64,000 nt of DNA from Allolobophora icterica (GCA_963556255.1 OY744606.1:79088141-79152140); one strand, 5' to 3'; positions 9,541 to 20,904 are shown, counted from the stretch's first letter. The notes: generated by a model not told the origin, from the sequence alone. Numbers and translations: made by a program.

Positions 9541-11737
9541 TGTGACGTTCGTCGCTCGAGATCAACTAACCCTTCATCAGACGTGGTACCAATTTGTGTC
9601 GGTCTTACCCGAGACGCTGCTTCGTCGTCGGGCTGGGTTCGGCTCCAGCCAACCGACCTTCTGGAGTCGCCCGGGTCACTATCCTGTCTACTTCTGCTGT
9701 AGACGAGCGGTTCCCTGTCTCCGCTCTCAGTGCCCATTTCTCCAAGAGGAGGTCCCGAGGGTATCGCTTGTTTGCGAACAGTGTCGCTGTCAAGCTCCAT
9801 CTCACTTTCGGACTCTGCCACTGCCGCGGTCGCCGGGTGGGCAACGTCCTCGTCCTCAGGATGGCCGTCCTTTAGAACAGGGTTCGCTCTCTTGCCGGCA
9901 GGAGTCCTCAGCTTCCTGTGAGATCTCTTAGTCAAAGACTTCCTCTTTTTCTCCGCCTTAACCGAACCCTCACGTACCATTCTGCATCTCATGACTCTCG
10001 AGTTATCGTCAATCGGGGAAAACTCTGAACGTTCTCTTGTCCGAGAGGACAAGGTGTACATCTGACGAGTCGTCACGTCGTGCCGTCTCAAACACGCGAA
10101 CATCTTGCGATAATATATACACGTGTAATATTATCGCGGTATACTGGTCTCACGACACTCTCTTCTGATAGGACAGGTTCTAGGTCTAAAACCTCCCTAA
10201 CCGCACGCAGAACTGGGTTCCGACCGGCGCACGAGGTGGGCCCTACTTCGCACTTCGGTCAGTTCTCGGGACTACGTGTTTCGATCACCAAGTTATTTGC
10301 TCTGAATAACGATTGGTTTGAATACAAGATTTTCCTGACTCTATCGTTTTCCTGGTCTTACCGCACTGTAATCAGTTGTCGGGCGGTCTTTTCCCGTACT
10401 GCGGTCTTTCGGTAACAGTGGTCTTTCCCAGTAACTAGTTTTAGTTACCGGGCGATGGAGCCCCTCCAACGCTCCACCGGCGTGTCAGCCATCCAAGTGT
10501 CACAATCCAAATGTAACGCCGACCCCGTAAGGTTACCAGAATGTCCTGAATTTTGTTCCCAAGAATTTCCGAATTTTGGTTCCCTAACGAGGGTCACGCT
10601 TACTCCCACAGGTAACCGGACAAGCTCCGATCCTGCCTGTCGCCAAATTTACCCTTATTATCGTTTTTGTACTAAATCGGGTTTTTCAGGTATCCCGACG
10701 GTCACTTCACCGAGTGCCGAAGTCGCGTAAAACTCTCCCAGCCGAAGACGCCGAAGTCGCGTAAAATCCTTCCGGCCGAGTACGCCGAAAGTGCGTAGAA
10801 CTTCCCTTGTGTCGAGTACGCCGAAATCGCGTAAAACTCTTCTCAGTGTATAAAACCAAACACTGTCGGATCTTGGAGTTCTTCGAACTCCAAGAGGGAT
10901 TTCCTTGCCCGACGCCAAATTTACTCTTGGTTTCAAGGATTTCAGAATTCCAGAAAATGGCTACCTTAAGACGGTCACCTTTACTCTCATGGGTTACCGG
11001 ACAAGCTCCGATCGCGGAGTTCTTCAAAACCCAAGAGGGACTTTCCTGCCCGTCGCCAAATTCACCCTGGTTTTCGATCTCACACTGAATTGGTTTTCCT
11101 GTGTATCAACGGTATCCTTCCCCGAGTATTACTCAGCCGTAGATTTCCCACAATCGGGATCTGGACCGCTTCGCGATCAACTGAGGGATCCAACCCACCG
11201 GATCGGCGCTGTCGGCCCGTCTCCCAACAGTGAACCTCTTTAGCTGTACTCGGGATCGCCTGATTATATTATTTGGACGCCCCTTTCGTCCGTAAATATA
11301 TTTGTACTAACCGGAAACTCGAACTCTGACTCTGTCGTAACCAAAATCACTCGCCTACCACACTGAGTGCAGTATATTTGAATCGGTAACTGAATCGCTA
11401 ACCAACAACGCTGTTTCACAGTATTGCTATGTATGAAGAGTCGAACCAACTCTTCACGTATAAAGCAGCACACCGTGAGGCAGGCTCTATGCATCCCAAA
11501 TTAACGCGTCTGCTCGCTATGCGCTGGCTTTACACCGTCGATCGGGCTTCCCTATCACGGTCGTTGCCGGACCGTCGCCTATTGAAATTAAATAAAAATT
11601 AAATGATCGATGCTGGGTCTTCGCATGAAAAATTAAGAGAAACGATGCTGTTCCCTTCGCATGTAAACTGAAAGAAAACGATGCTATTCGCATAAAATAA
11701 ATCTTCCCACTTACGCACTGTGGCCTTGACCGCCACA
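9541..11737 (-). repeat. Element 1 3' LTR
   Basis: 2197 bp, no mismatch seen against 18300-20496. It contains the first 187 codons of the Gag-Pol frame (10103 down to 9541), which here runs eight codons into the flank and stops. Four degenerate copies of GCCGAAGTCGCGTAAAACTC lie at 10715-10840, about 35 bp apart. The dyad GGACG...CGTCC near 11276 is also kept in the old LTR at about 6958. Confidence 0.93.
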
Positions 11738-11752
11738 CTCTCCCCACCTTAC
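11738..11752 (-). other. Element 1 polypurine tract
   Basis: Reads AGGTGGGGAGAG in the element's sense, directly before the 3' LTR; the expected primer for plus-strand DNA synthesis. Confidence 0.75.
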
Positions 11753-12582
11753 TTAGATGCGGAGCATCTCTGCCAAAATCGGGGACCTTAATCAAACGTG
11801 ACAGGAACATCCCCAACCCAGATCCACTTAGAGAGCAAGGAACCAAATGCACCTTTGGTTATAGGGCGGTCTATCGACAATCTCGGCACCCTGCACGTAC
11901 GCCAAACACGATGAGAACCGTGATAGCGACAGCCTTTTTAATGATGCTTTCGATCTCTCGGCACCCTGCACGTACGCCAAACACGATGAGAACCGTGATA
12001 GCGACAGCCTTTTTAATGATGCTTTCGATCCGAACCACCACCCTACTGGCAACCTGTCGTACCTGACAAATCGCCAACCTTAACAGGCCCTCTATCATGA
12101 ACCTGGGCTCTACCGGACCCCAAGGGCCAGGAGAACTTAAGGAGAGAAAAGTCGCCCACTGTCTCCCGATCTGGTAACCATTGTCGATCAGTCACACCCG
12201 GTACCACTTCCAAATCTTGAAAGCAAAATAATAGTACAAGTTATCATATTGTAGAACCAACGCAATGAAGCGTCCTAGTACTGGAATCTTTACTCGTTTC
12301 AGTACTAACCACTAATCCAATGTTTAACCGAAACATATCATCAAAAGGAAACTTAAACAGTCATTCACTGACAATCTGTCAAACCAACGCAATTAAGCGT
12401 TGCTGGTAGCACAGGTACTGTATGCTCCCAGATACCGCTCAAAAGAAATACTCTCATCAAAAGGGCAACTGAAACATGGGTCTCCAATAGTCATGAAACC
12501 AACGCAATTAAGCGTTTATCTAGTTGGTCCTAGATACACGTCTGCTTCAGAAGGTCACTAACAAGGACTTCTACAGTCGTAG
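11753..12582 (-). other. Element 1 3' untranslated region
   Basis: No gene. Holds the 75-bp duplication at 11881-12030 and three copies of AACCAACGCAATTAAGCG (about 12255, 12382 and 12497, spaced 127 and 115 bp). Confidence 0.7.
11881..12030. repeat. 75-bp tandem duplication, 2 copies
   Basis: Two perfect copies starting TCTCGGCACCCTGCACGTAC. The period is a multiple of three, so open frames here repeat, but no protein motif is evident. Confidence 0.9.
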
Positions 12583-12865
12583 TCATCCATCCAAGCGAGG
12601 TTTTCGTCTCGTCCGTCGTCCAGGTGGCAATTCTGGATCAGCGGTCTCGTCTGGATTTTCTGAAGGTTCCTCTGGTTCATGTTCTGCATTAGAATCTTGA
12701 GCCAGGACTGGCCAGTCTACTGTAGGTAACTCAAGATTTCTGTCCCTCTCCGGTAACCAGGTACTCGGAGGTTTACCGTAAAACGGCTTCAATTTATCCA
12801 CGTGCACAACCATTAGCGTGGATTTCGGACTCTTCCACCGGTTCACCGACCACAGGAGTCTGCAT
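12583..12865 (-). pseudogene. Element 1 Pol C-terminus, out of frame after deletion
   Basis: The frame ending at 12583 contains STLMVVHVDKLKPFYGKPP, the usual gypsy integrase C-terminal segment, then an acidic/proline tail ending in basic RRTRRKPRLDG. The upstream frame instead runs past MQTPVVGEP, where the integrase core should begin, and stops at 12794 after a few residues in the wrong frame. The junction near 12855 thus joins the start of the core to the C-terminal domain, removing all three DDE residues. Confidence 0.75.
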
Positions 12866-15800
12866 GTAACCCTGTCTTGGAGGTTTCTCCCTTCGATAAC
12901 GAGCACAGCGATCGCACCTTTGGCAGAACCGCCTAACATCGTCCTTCCAACTCGGCCAATACGCCCGGCGTTGCAACTGAGTTAAACTCTTCCGAATCCC
13001 GAAATGTCCTCCGGCAAAGCTTGCGTGTGTTAACTGAAGCATCTCTTGCCGTAGAGATAAGGGCACAACTAACTGAGATCGCTCAGCTTTTCCTGTGTTA
13101 CCCTGAATCCAGCCTCTGTGTAACACTCCTTGCAGGACTTCCAGCTGATTCCAGTTGCTCACCACCACTTTCACCTCTCCGTTAGCAGGTGATAGTTCTG
13201 CCTGTGTTGGATGATGCTTCGACTCCTTCCAATCAAGGACCGTACCAATATTGCAATCGCTCTGCTGTTCTCTTCGAAGAAACTCCTTTGTCCAACGGAT
13301 TTCCTGGCCTGTATCTTCACTGGTGACCTCGGAGCGCGTTACTTCTCCGATCGGACGTGCCCACATCACGTCTTCATTCGTAACTCTCATGGTAACCACT
13401 TTAGGTTGTTCCTCACCCGGACCTCTAGACATCGCGTCTGCGTTACCGTGTTTTGCTCCCGGTCTGTGACATATCTCCATGTCAAACTCCTCTATCATCT
13501 CTAACCAACGAGCCTGTTGGCCAATCGGTTCCGGTGTTCTGCGTAACCACTGAAGTGCGGAGTGGTCTGTTCTGAGTAGGAATTTACTACCCAGTAAGTA
13601 CTGACGAAACTCTTTCAAGAAATACACCACAGCTAACAACTCTCGCCTGGTAACGTTATAGTTCCGTTCCGCCGTCGACAAGAGCCGACTCGCGTAACAA
13701 ATCACTGTCTCTTCTCCTTCTTGTACTTGCGATAACACCGCTCCAATGGCGTATGCCGAGGCATCCGTATCTAGGATGTACTGGCCCTCGTCGTTCGGTA
13801 ACCCAAGTATAGGTGCGGAAACCAACTTTCGTTTAAGTTCTTCGAAAGCTCCCTGACATTCGTCAGTCCAATGGAACGGTACATTTTTCCTGGTCAGGAA
13901 ATGAAGTGGTTGAGCTACCACCGCGAAATCATGTATGAAACGTCGGTAATAGGAGCAAAGACCAACGAAGGATCTGACTTGCCTCAAGTTCCGAGGAGCA
14001 GACCATTCTTCTACGGCCTTGATCTTGCTCGGATCCGTCGCGACCCCTTCTTCACTCAAAACGTGACCAAGAAACAATACTCTCTGTTGTAACAGGTAAC
14101 ATTTGGATGGTTTCAGCTTGAGATTATACTCTTGTAATCTCCTGAAAATCATCTCTAGACGTTGCATGTGCGTCTCTACGTCCCTCGAGAACACAATTAT
14201 GTCATCCAAGTAAACCAGACAGATGTCATAGTTTAGCCCTGTCAAGACTAAGTTCATTAGTCGACAAAACGAGGCCGGACTATTGCACAATCCGAAAGGT
14301 AACACTTTGAATTGGAAGCTGCCCCTTCTCGTAACGAACCCGGTCTTGTGTTTGTCCTTTGGGTGCAAGGCCATCTGGTGATAACCTGCTCTCAAATCGA
14401 ACGTACTGTACCATCTGGCGCCACCCAGGGTATCTAAACTCTCGCGGATAAGGGGTAACGGATGAGCATCTTTCCGTGTCTTCAAGTTCAGTTGCCTGTA
14501 ATCGATACAGAAACGCATACTGCCATCCTTTTTCTTAACCATTACGACATTGGATGCCCATTCCGATATCGAAGGTTCAATGATTCCTTGTCTCAACATG
14601 TCTTCTACCTGACGATCAACTTCCGGTAACATGGAAAGCGGTTGACGTCTCAAAGGTTGCCGAACTGGTTTCTCCTGTCCCGTATCGATCTCGTGTTGGA
14701 TCACCGAAGTGAATCCGTTATCACTTTCGTTAAGGGAAAACGTTGCGCTGTACGTTAGCACAAGTTTTCGTAACCTGATTCGCTCTTCTTCCGAAATGTC
14801 TGCTGGCACTTCTTCCCATAGTCGTTTTAGGGTCTGTTCGGCAAGTGGGTTGAGCGTCTGCTCCGCTACTCTGGCCGTTGTACTAATCTTCGATCCAAAC
14901 CGGTCAATCGTACTTTGCTGCTTTCCTTGGCGTTCCTCCGGATAACCTGGGCCCATAGGCTTCTCCGGATTTTCGCTTCGGTAAGGCTCATCATACGATT
15001 CCGTTCTGGCTCGATTAACTGTCACATCGACTACGTTCACTCGCTCCAGCGGACATTCAGTCCGTTTCTTGACTAGTGAATCTCTGTCTCCAACATTCAA
15101 CATCCTGATCCACACTTCCGTGTCTCTTCCTGTCACCAACGTACGTCCGATTATCAAATCTTTTGATAATTCCATTGGAATGGTCGTCCAATCTTCGTTA
15201 TCCTTTTGGAAATGCGGGTATACTACCCAAGCTGGAACGTCAACTTCGCTCCTTGGAGGAACTATTATGTCCTCTTGCACAATAACCCTCCGGCACATGG
15301 ACTCGGTAACGACCTCTTTCAGAGGGATCTTCTCGCTCCCAAGGAAAACGCATCGACTTGCGAAGTCCCATCTTGCCTGGTTGGCTTCCAGCCAAGATAA
15401 CCCCAAGATCACTTCTGTCACTTGGTCTGTAACTAGACAGGGTACAGGGTACACCTGCTTTCCGATCCGAATCTTAAGGTTAGTTTCACCATCCACCTTA
15501 ATCTGACTTCCATTAGCGGCTAGGAGTCGCTGTTCTGACGGTACTAGCACAGCGTCTAGCACGAAACGTCGTGGCACAAGTGACATTTCACTTCCAGAAT
15601 CAAGTAGACAGTGTATACGTTTTCCTGCCAGTCTTGCAACCACGTAGGCCACCCTACTGCCTTTGACCAGTCGGTTTTGGGTTTCCTCTTGTATCGGTTC
15701 AGCCTTTGTAGGTTCACTGGTGCCGGTTGCACCATTCGTCTCAGCGTTTCTCTGAGGACAAAATCGCTTCACATGTCCTTTTCGTTTGCACAAGTAGCAT

Positions 15801-18800
15801 TCGATATCCGGGTCACGCAACCGTGTGGGCGGATAAATCCGTCGCCATCCCACATTTGGTTCGGTTGTCCTCTGATCTCCCACAGCTAGATCAGAACTGT
15901 TCTCCCTTTCATGAGGTTTTCTCGGGACGATGCCCAAATTCTGATTTATTGTCACTCGATCAAGTTCTCTTGAAAGATTTTTAATCTTTCGCTCGAGATC
16001 TTCTAGACGACGAGACTGTTGCCCCTCAGTGCTCGAGTCTTTTCGGTCTTCCATGGTAACTTTAACTCTCGCGTGTCTCCGGTCTAAATCACCACCTTGT
16101 GTCGAAGATCGACCATAGGCATCCAACCTCACCGCATGTTTATACGCCGCTTCGAGGTTAACTGGTTCTCGCTCGCGCACCTTCTGCCCCAAATCTTGGT
16201 TTGCCAGTGCATCAATGAAAGCGTCACAAGCGACCGTCTCGACGATATCACTTGTTGGTCCTGGGTATGCCAAAGCCATTAGCCTTCGTACTTCCTGCAC
16301 TACACTACTCAGAGTTTCTCCATGAGCCTGCCGGTAAGTGCGAAGTTTCATCCGATATAGGCTAGTTTGGTCATCAGACCCGTACCGGGCCTTAAGCCGC
16401 TCAACAAGTTCTCGCCAAGACACGTCCCTCTGTGCACCCATGTCCCACAACAGCTGCGAAGCGGGACCCGTTAGGGCACACATTAACTGGTCTGCTTTTT
16501 CCTGATCACTCCACCGGTTGCACCGTGCACAAACTTCGAACTTTGCTAGAAAGGCTGCGATCGCTGACTTGCCGTCGTACTTCTCTAGCTTGATTCGTAT
16601 ACCGCGATCCGATCGGTCGTCGCCTCTTGTCCGCGTAACAAGTGATCTTCCGACACTCTTTTTGGGATTTCCTCTCCGGTGGTCCTCATCGTTACTCCTG
16701 GAACCGTTTTCCTCGTCTGTCCTCACCACTGACCGGTGCCGACTCTGTCCCCTCAGAGTACCCAACGTCTTCCCTGTACGCCACTTAGAATACATCGTAG
16801 TCATCTCTCGGTCGCCTGACGTTGCACTGTCTTCATCAGAGATGTACTCAGCCTGTCTCTGACCTTTTCTACGAGGCTCACCACCTGCGTAGTCTTTGGA
16901 CTCCAATCGTTTATATTTACTGCGAGAGCTCTGAGAGTTTCCGTTGACGAACGTAACTCTTCTGTCTTCTTCGCGAATATCTCTTTTTCCTGACTCTGGC
17001 GGTCTGTCAGATTCGTCGTACCTAAGACAATTACGACTTCTCGAATCTGGTTTGTGCCCTTTAGAGTACCGCTCGTGGGTCTCATCCCAGGCCAAATGAT
17101 CTCTGTCTCTTCCCATGTTCGATTCTCTCTCGGTTTCTCTATCAAGTGCCTGTTTTAAAACGCGTCTCTCGTACTCTGGTAGACGTTCCTTACCATACGT
17201 CTCCCTTTCAGTTTTCTCATAACTCTCGTGTCTTCCTCGTTGGCGGAGGTTTTTCCTGTCAAAAACTCCGGTTCTCATGGCCTCTTCTGGACCAACACTA
17301 TCGGTGTCTGAATCCGAAGAACTCACTGACGAACGTAATTTCGCCTCAACTCTTCCTCTTGTCAACAGACGTTGTCGACTCGATTGCCTTGCCGTTTTTC
17401 CGTGTGACTCTCTCCCGCTGTCCTCGGGAAGATAGCGGCTACGTAACTTTTCCGAAGTTTCCGAAAGCGAAACTTCCTCGCGTGTCTCTGTGTTACCTCG
17501 GCTCCGTGCCGGCTCTTCGATCTGCAGCTTCCCTCGGCGATCCATCTGGTAACCTGGGCCCGTAGGTTTCCCCGATGTCTCGCGTCGGTAAGACTTCGCA
17601 TGCTGAGCAGCAGGAACAGACAGTTCTTCAAGTTTCGAACTCATCATTGCCACACTCTGTCGCAGGTAAGACATCTCCGCTTGCCAATCTACCTCATCGG
17701 TCACAGGTCTTGGGCGACCTTCTTCCATGTTGGTAAACGGTACTCGATTACCTTCGTTTCGCTGATGCGCCACGATGTCACCACTCGTTTTCTGCACTAC
17801 CGCGTCACCCCGCGGTTTCAGGCCTGTCTCAATGTCTCTTGGCCTATCACAAGCCTGTCTCGACTGTACAGGTTGCCTGCCCCGTACGATACTAGGTACT
17901 TGAACCTGCACAAGGTTCTCCGATCTATTGTCGACGAGTGGTTTGGACCTGTCAAACCTACTCTCACCAACGGTCTTTCGCCAGTGTGTGAATGCCTCGT
18001 TATTCACATCGTTCTGTACTACCTCAGTAGTCTTTGGAACGGTTATCAACCATCCGTTATCCTCATGGAAACCTCTTTCACGCCCACTGCGGGTTCCAGC
18101 TTCCGTTTCAAATGCACTGGTTTCGTCAGGTGCACCCGTTTCATCAAGCAACCTTCGTTTGCTTTTCCGTTTACGTAACTTTGGACGCGCGCCTCCGTGC
18201 TCACTATGGGGCACTTCATCCGACTCGTCCTCGGTATCTTCCGGACCTTGCCTGGTTCTGTGACAAGAAAACGTTAGAACCCCACTTCTGGTACCAGTTT
18301 GTGACGTTCGTCGCTCGAGATCAACTAACCCTTCATCAGACGTGGTACCAATTTGTGTCGGTCTTACCCGAGACGCTGCTTCGTCGTCGGGCTGGGTTCG
18401 GCTCCAGCCAACCGACCTTCTGGAGTCGCCCGGGTCACTATCCTGTCTACTTCTGCTGTAGACGAGCGGTTCCCTGTCTCCGCTCTCAGTGCCCATTTCT
18501 CCAAGAGGAGGTCCCGAGGGTATCGCTTGTTTGCGAACAGTGTCGCTGTCAAGCTCCATCTCACTTTCGGACTCTGCCACTGCCGCGGTCGCCGGGTGGG
18601 CAACGTCCTCGTCCTCAGGATGGCCGTCCTTTAGAACAGGGTTCGCTCTCTTGCCGGCAGGAGTCCTCAGCTTCCTGTGAGATCTCTTAGTCAAAGACTT
18701 CCTCTTTTTCTCCGCCTTAACCGAACCCTCACGTACCATTCTGCATCTCATGACTCTCGAGTTATCGTCAATCGGGGAAAACTCTGAACGTTCTCTTGTC

Positions 18801-18862
18801 CGAGAGGACAAGGTGTACATCTGACGAGTCGTCACGTCGTGCCGTCTCAAACACGCGAACAT
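12794..18862 (-). CDS. Element 1 Gag-Pol polyprotein, integrase truncated
   Basis: The 2022-codon frame has a long charged N-terminal region (1 to about 755, rich in Arg, Glu, Ser and Asp, with no recognised fold) and a Retrotrans_gag-like core (about 761-925, KYDGKSAIAAF onward). A CCHC knuckle at 1022-1035 (CYLCKRKGHVKRFC), protease DSG at 1088-1090, RT with YLDD at 1551-1554, RNase H (DTDAS, about 1698) and an HHCC integrase zinc finger (His 1946 onward) follow. It ends inside integrase. Residues 1-187 are encoded by the 5' LTR and residues 188 to about 195 by the LTR edge and primer site. The start used here is the first Met; a later Met is possible, but the LTR stretch is open and compositionally like the rest. 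Gag and Pol share one frame, so no frameshift is needed. It is related to element 2 (similar Gag core, same primer type). Confidence 0.88.
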   Translation of the reverse strand: MFACLRRHDVTTRQMYTLSSRTRERSEFSPIDDNSRVMRCRMVREGSVKAEKKRKSLTKRSHRKLRTPAGKRANPVLKDGHPEDEDVAHPATAAVAESESEMELDSDTVRKQAIPSGPPLGEMGTESGDREPLVYSRSRQDSDPGDSRRSVGWSRTQPDDEAASRVRPTQIGTTSDEGLVDLERRTSQTGTRSGVLTFSCHRTRQGPEDTEDESDEVPHSEHGGARPKLRKRKSKRRLLDETGAPDETSAFETEAGTRSGRERGFHEDNGWLITVPKTTEVVQNDVNNEAFTHWRKTVGESRFDRSKPLVDNRSENLVQVQVPSIVRGRQPVQSRQACDRPRDIETGLKPRGDAVVQKTSGDIVAHQRNEGNRVPFTNMEEGRPRPVTDEVDWQAEMSYLRQSVAMMSSKLEELSVPAAQHAKSYRRETSGKPTGPGYQMDRRGKLQIEEPARSRGNTETREEVSLSETSEKLRSRYLPEDSGRESHGKTARQSSRQRLLTRGRVEAKLRSSVSSSDSDTDSVGPEEAMRTGVFDRKNLRQRGRHESYEKTERETYGKERLPEYERRVLKQALDRETERESNMGRDRDHLAWDETHERYSKGHKPDSRSRNCLRYDESDRPPESGKRDIREEDRRVTFVNGNSQSSRSKYKRLESKDYAGGEPRRKGQRQAEYISDEDSATSGDREMTTMYSKWRTGKTLGTLRGQSRHRSVVRTDEENGSRSNDEDHRRGNPKKSVGRSLVTRTRGDDRSDRGIRIKLEKYDGKSAIAAFLAKFEVCARCNRWSDQEKADQLMCALTGPASQLLWDMGAQRDVSWRELVERLKARYGSDDQTSLYRMKLRTYRQAHGETLSSVVQEVRRLMALAYPGPTSDIVETVACDAFIDALANQDLGQKVREREPVNLEAAYKHAVRLDAYGRSSTQGGDLDRRHARVKVTMEDRKDSSTEGQQSRRLEDLERKIKNLSRELDRVTINQNLGIVPRKPHERENSSDLAVGDQRTTEPNVGWRRIYPPTRLRDPDIECYLCKRKGHVKRFCPQRNAETNGATGTSEPTKAEPIQEETQNRLVKGSRVAYVVARLAGKRIHCLLDSGSEMSLVPRRFVLDAVLVPSEQRLLAANGSQIKVDGETNLKIRIGKQVYPVPCLVTDQVTEVILGLSWLEANQARWDFASRCVFLGSEKIPLKEVVTESMCRRVIVQEDIIVPPRSEVDVPAWVVYPHFQKDNEDWTTIPMELSKDLIIGRTLVTGRDTEVWIRMLNVGDRDSLVKKRTECPLERVNVVDVTVNRARTESYDEPYRSENPEKPMGPGYPEERQGKQQSTIDRFGSKISTTARVAEQTLNPLAEQTLKRLWEEVPADISEEERIRLRKLVLTYSATFSLNESDNGFTSVIQHEIDTGQEKPVRQPLRRQPLSMLPEVDRQVEDMLRQGIIEPSISEWASNVVMVKKKDGSMRFCIDYRQLNLKTRKDAHPLPLIRESLDTLGGARWYSTFDLRAGYHQMALHPKDKHKTGFVTRRGSFQFKVLPFGLCNSPASFCRLMNLVLTGLNYDICLVYLDDIIVFSRDVETHMQRLEMIFRRLQEYNLKLKPSKCYLLQQRVLFLGHVLSEEGVATDPSKIKAVEEWSAPRNLRQVRSFVGLCSYYRRFIHDFAVVAQPLHFLTRKNVPFHWTDECQGAFEELKRKLVSAPILGLPNDEGQYILDTDASAYAIGAVLSQVQEGEETVICYASRLLSTAERNYNVTRRELLAVVYFLKEFRQYLLGSKFLLRTDHSALQWLRRTPEPIGQQARWLEMIEEFDMEICHRPGAKHGNADAMSRGPGEEQPKVVTMRVTNEDVMWARPIGEVTRSEVTSEDTGQEIRWTKEFLRREQQSDCNIGTVLDWKESKHHPTQAELSPANGEVKVVVSNWNQLEVLQGVLHRGWIQGNTGKAERSQLVVPLSLRQEMLQLTHASFAGGHFGIRKSLTQLQRRAYWPSWKDDVRRFCQRCDRCARYRREKPPRQGYMQTPVVGEPVEESEIHANGCARG
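18277..18296 (-). other. Element 1 primer-binding site, tRNA-Leu type
   Basis: Three bases (AAC) after the LTR end the element reads TGGTACCAGAAGTGGGGTTC, complementary to a tRNA 3' end of the Leu(UAA) kind: acceptor TTCTGGTA plus CCA and the GAACCCC of the T arm. It lies inside the Gag-Pol frame. Confidence 0.75.
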
Positions 18863-20496
18863 CTTGCGATAATATATACACGTGTAATATTATCGCGGTA
18901 TACTGGTCTCACGACACTCTCTTCTGATAGGACAGGTTCTAGGTCTAAAACCTCCCTAACCGCACGCAGAACTGGGTTCCGACCGGCGCACGAGGTGGGC
19001 CCTACTTCGCACTTCGGTCAGTTCTCGGGACTACGTGTTTCGATCACCAAGTTATTTGCTCTGAATAACGATTGGTTTGAATACAAGATTTTCCTGACTC
19101 TATCGTTTTCCTGGTCTTACCGCACTGTAATCAGTTGTCGGGCGGTCTTTTCCCGTACTGCGGTCTTTCGGTAACAGTGGTCTTTCCCAGTAACTAGTTT
19201 TAGTTACCGGGCGATGGAGCCCCTCCAACGCTCCACCGGCGTGTCAGCCATCCAAGTGTCACAATCCAAATGTAACGCCGACCCCGTAAGGTTACCAGAA
19301 TGTCCTGAATTTTGTTCCCAAGAATTTCCGAATTTTGGTTCCCTAACGAGGGTCACGCTTACTCCCACAGGTAACCGGACAAGCTCCGATCCTGCCTGTC
19401 GCCAAATTTACCCTTATTATCGTTTTTGTACTAAATCGGGTTTTTCAGGTATCCCGACGGTCACTTCACCGAGTGCCGAAGTCGCGTAAAACTCTCCCAG
19501 CCGAAGACGCCGAAGTCGCGTAAAATCCTTCCGGCCGAGTACGCCGAAAGTGCGTAGAACTTCCCTTGTGTCGAGTACGCCGAAATCGCGTAAAACTCTT
19601 CTCAGTGTATAAAACCAAACACTGTCGGATCTTGGAGTTCTTCGAACTCCAAGAGGGATTTCCTTGCCCGACGCCAAATTTACTCTTGGTTTCAAGGATT
19701 TCAGAATTCCAGAAAATGGCTACCTTAAGACGGTCACCTTTACTCTCATGGGTTACCGGACAAGCTCCGATCGCGGAGTTCTTCAAAACCCAAGAGGGAC
19801 TTTCCTGCCCGTCGCCAAATTCACCCTGGTTTTCGATCTCACACTGAATTGGTTTTCCTGTGTATCAACGGTATCCTTCCCCGAGTATTACTCAGCCGTA
19901 GATTTCCCACAATCGGGATCTGGACCGCTTCGCGATCAACTGAGGGATCCAACCCACCGGATCGGCGCTGTCGGCCCGTCTCCCAACAGTGAACCTCTTT
20001 AGCTGTACTCGGGATCGCCTGATTATATTATTTGGACGCCCCTTTCGTCCGTAAATATATTTGTACTAACCGGAAACTCGAACTCTGACTCTGTCGTAAC
20101 CAAAATCACTCGCCTACCACACTGAGTGCAGTATATTTGAATCGGTAACTGAATCGCTAACCAACAACGCTGTTTCACAGTATTGCTATGTATGAAGAGT
20201 CGAACCAACTCTTCACGTATAAAGCAGCACACCGTGAGGCAGGCTCTATGCATCCCAAATTAACGCGTCTGCTCGCTATGCGCTGGCTTTACACCGTCGA
20301 TCGGGCTTCCCTATCACGGTCGTTGCCGGACCGTCGCCTATTGAAATTAAATAAAAATTAAATGATCGATGCTGGGTCTTCGCATGAAAAATTAAGAGAA
20401 ACGATGCTGTTCCCTTCGCATGTAAACTGAAAGAAAACGATGCTATTCGCATAAAATAAATCTTCCCACTTACGCACTGTGGCCTTGACCGCCACA
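18300..20496 (-). repeat. Element 1 5' LTR, containing the Gag-Pol start
   Basis: Identical to 9541-11737 as read. The initiator ATG is at 18862, so 563 bp of coding lie in the LTR. A TATATATTATCGC segment sits about 15 bp before that ATG, too close to be the promoter for this start, so transcription must begin further upstream in the LTR if residue 1 is used. Confidence 0.92.
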
Positions 20497-20500
20497 GTTA
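20497..20500. repeat. Element 1 target-site duplication, right copy (GTTA)
   Basis: Matches 9537-9540. Confidence 0.75.
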
Positions 20501-20691
20501 TAACTGTTTCGAAAAGCCGGTTATGTCATGCAGTACATCTATACTCTGCCACTTGTAAAAATACGAACCATAACTCAACAAGCAGCAACACCTCATTTCT
20601 ATCTACTTGTTTCTACTTTCCTACTTGTATCTAACCTAATGAACGTTCCGTCCAGCATTCTGGGTATTCAATAATTATTACTAATATTTAA

Positions 20692-20845
20692 GATGAAGGA
20701 GCAGAATAAGAAGAAGCTGATGATGAAGATGATGATGAGGATGAAGATGACGATGATGATGATGATGATGATGATGATGACGAAGATAATGATGATGGCG
20801 ATGAAAAAGATGAAGATGATGAAGATGAACATGAAGATGAAGAGC
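20692..20845. repeat. GAT/GAA trinucleotide microsatellite
   Basis: Imperfect run of GATGAT and GATGAA inside the channel-gene intron. Confidence 0.95.
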
Positions 20846-20904
20846 AGTCCCTTAAGCTAACCCTGAAACAGCTATGAAGTGTTACATTCACACTACAGTT
20901 GCAT

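Larger units (their letters stand above)
9541..20496 (-). mobile_element. Element 1: Ty3/gypsy-type LTR retrotransposon, near full length
   Basis: Two identical 2197-bp direct repeats (9541-11737 and 18300-20496) start TGTGGCGG and end CGTCACA in the element's sense, giving TG...CA ends. The 4 bp GTTA flank both sides (9537-9540 and 20497-20500; GTTAT if one LTR base is counted). A tRNA-Leu-like primer site follows the 5' LTR, and a purine tract precedes the 3' LTR. The internal region encodes a single Gag-Pol frame of 2022 codons, then a frameshifted C-terminal piece; the integrase core between them is missing. The perfect LTR match indicates a recent insertion. The missing core means it cannot integrate with its own enzyme. 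Confidence 0.93.

Noticed and set aside
9594..9931. Plus-strand frames in both element 1 LTRs (also 18353-18690)
   Set aside because: Antisense to the Gag-Pol N-terminus; identical in both LTRs only because the LTRs are identical.
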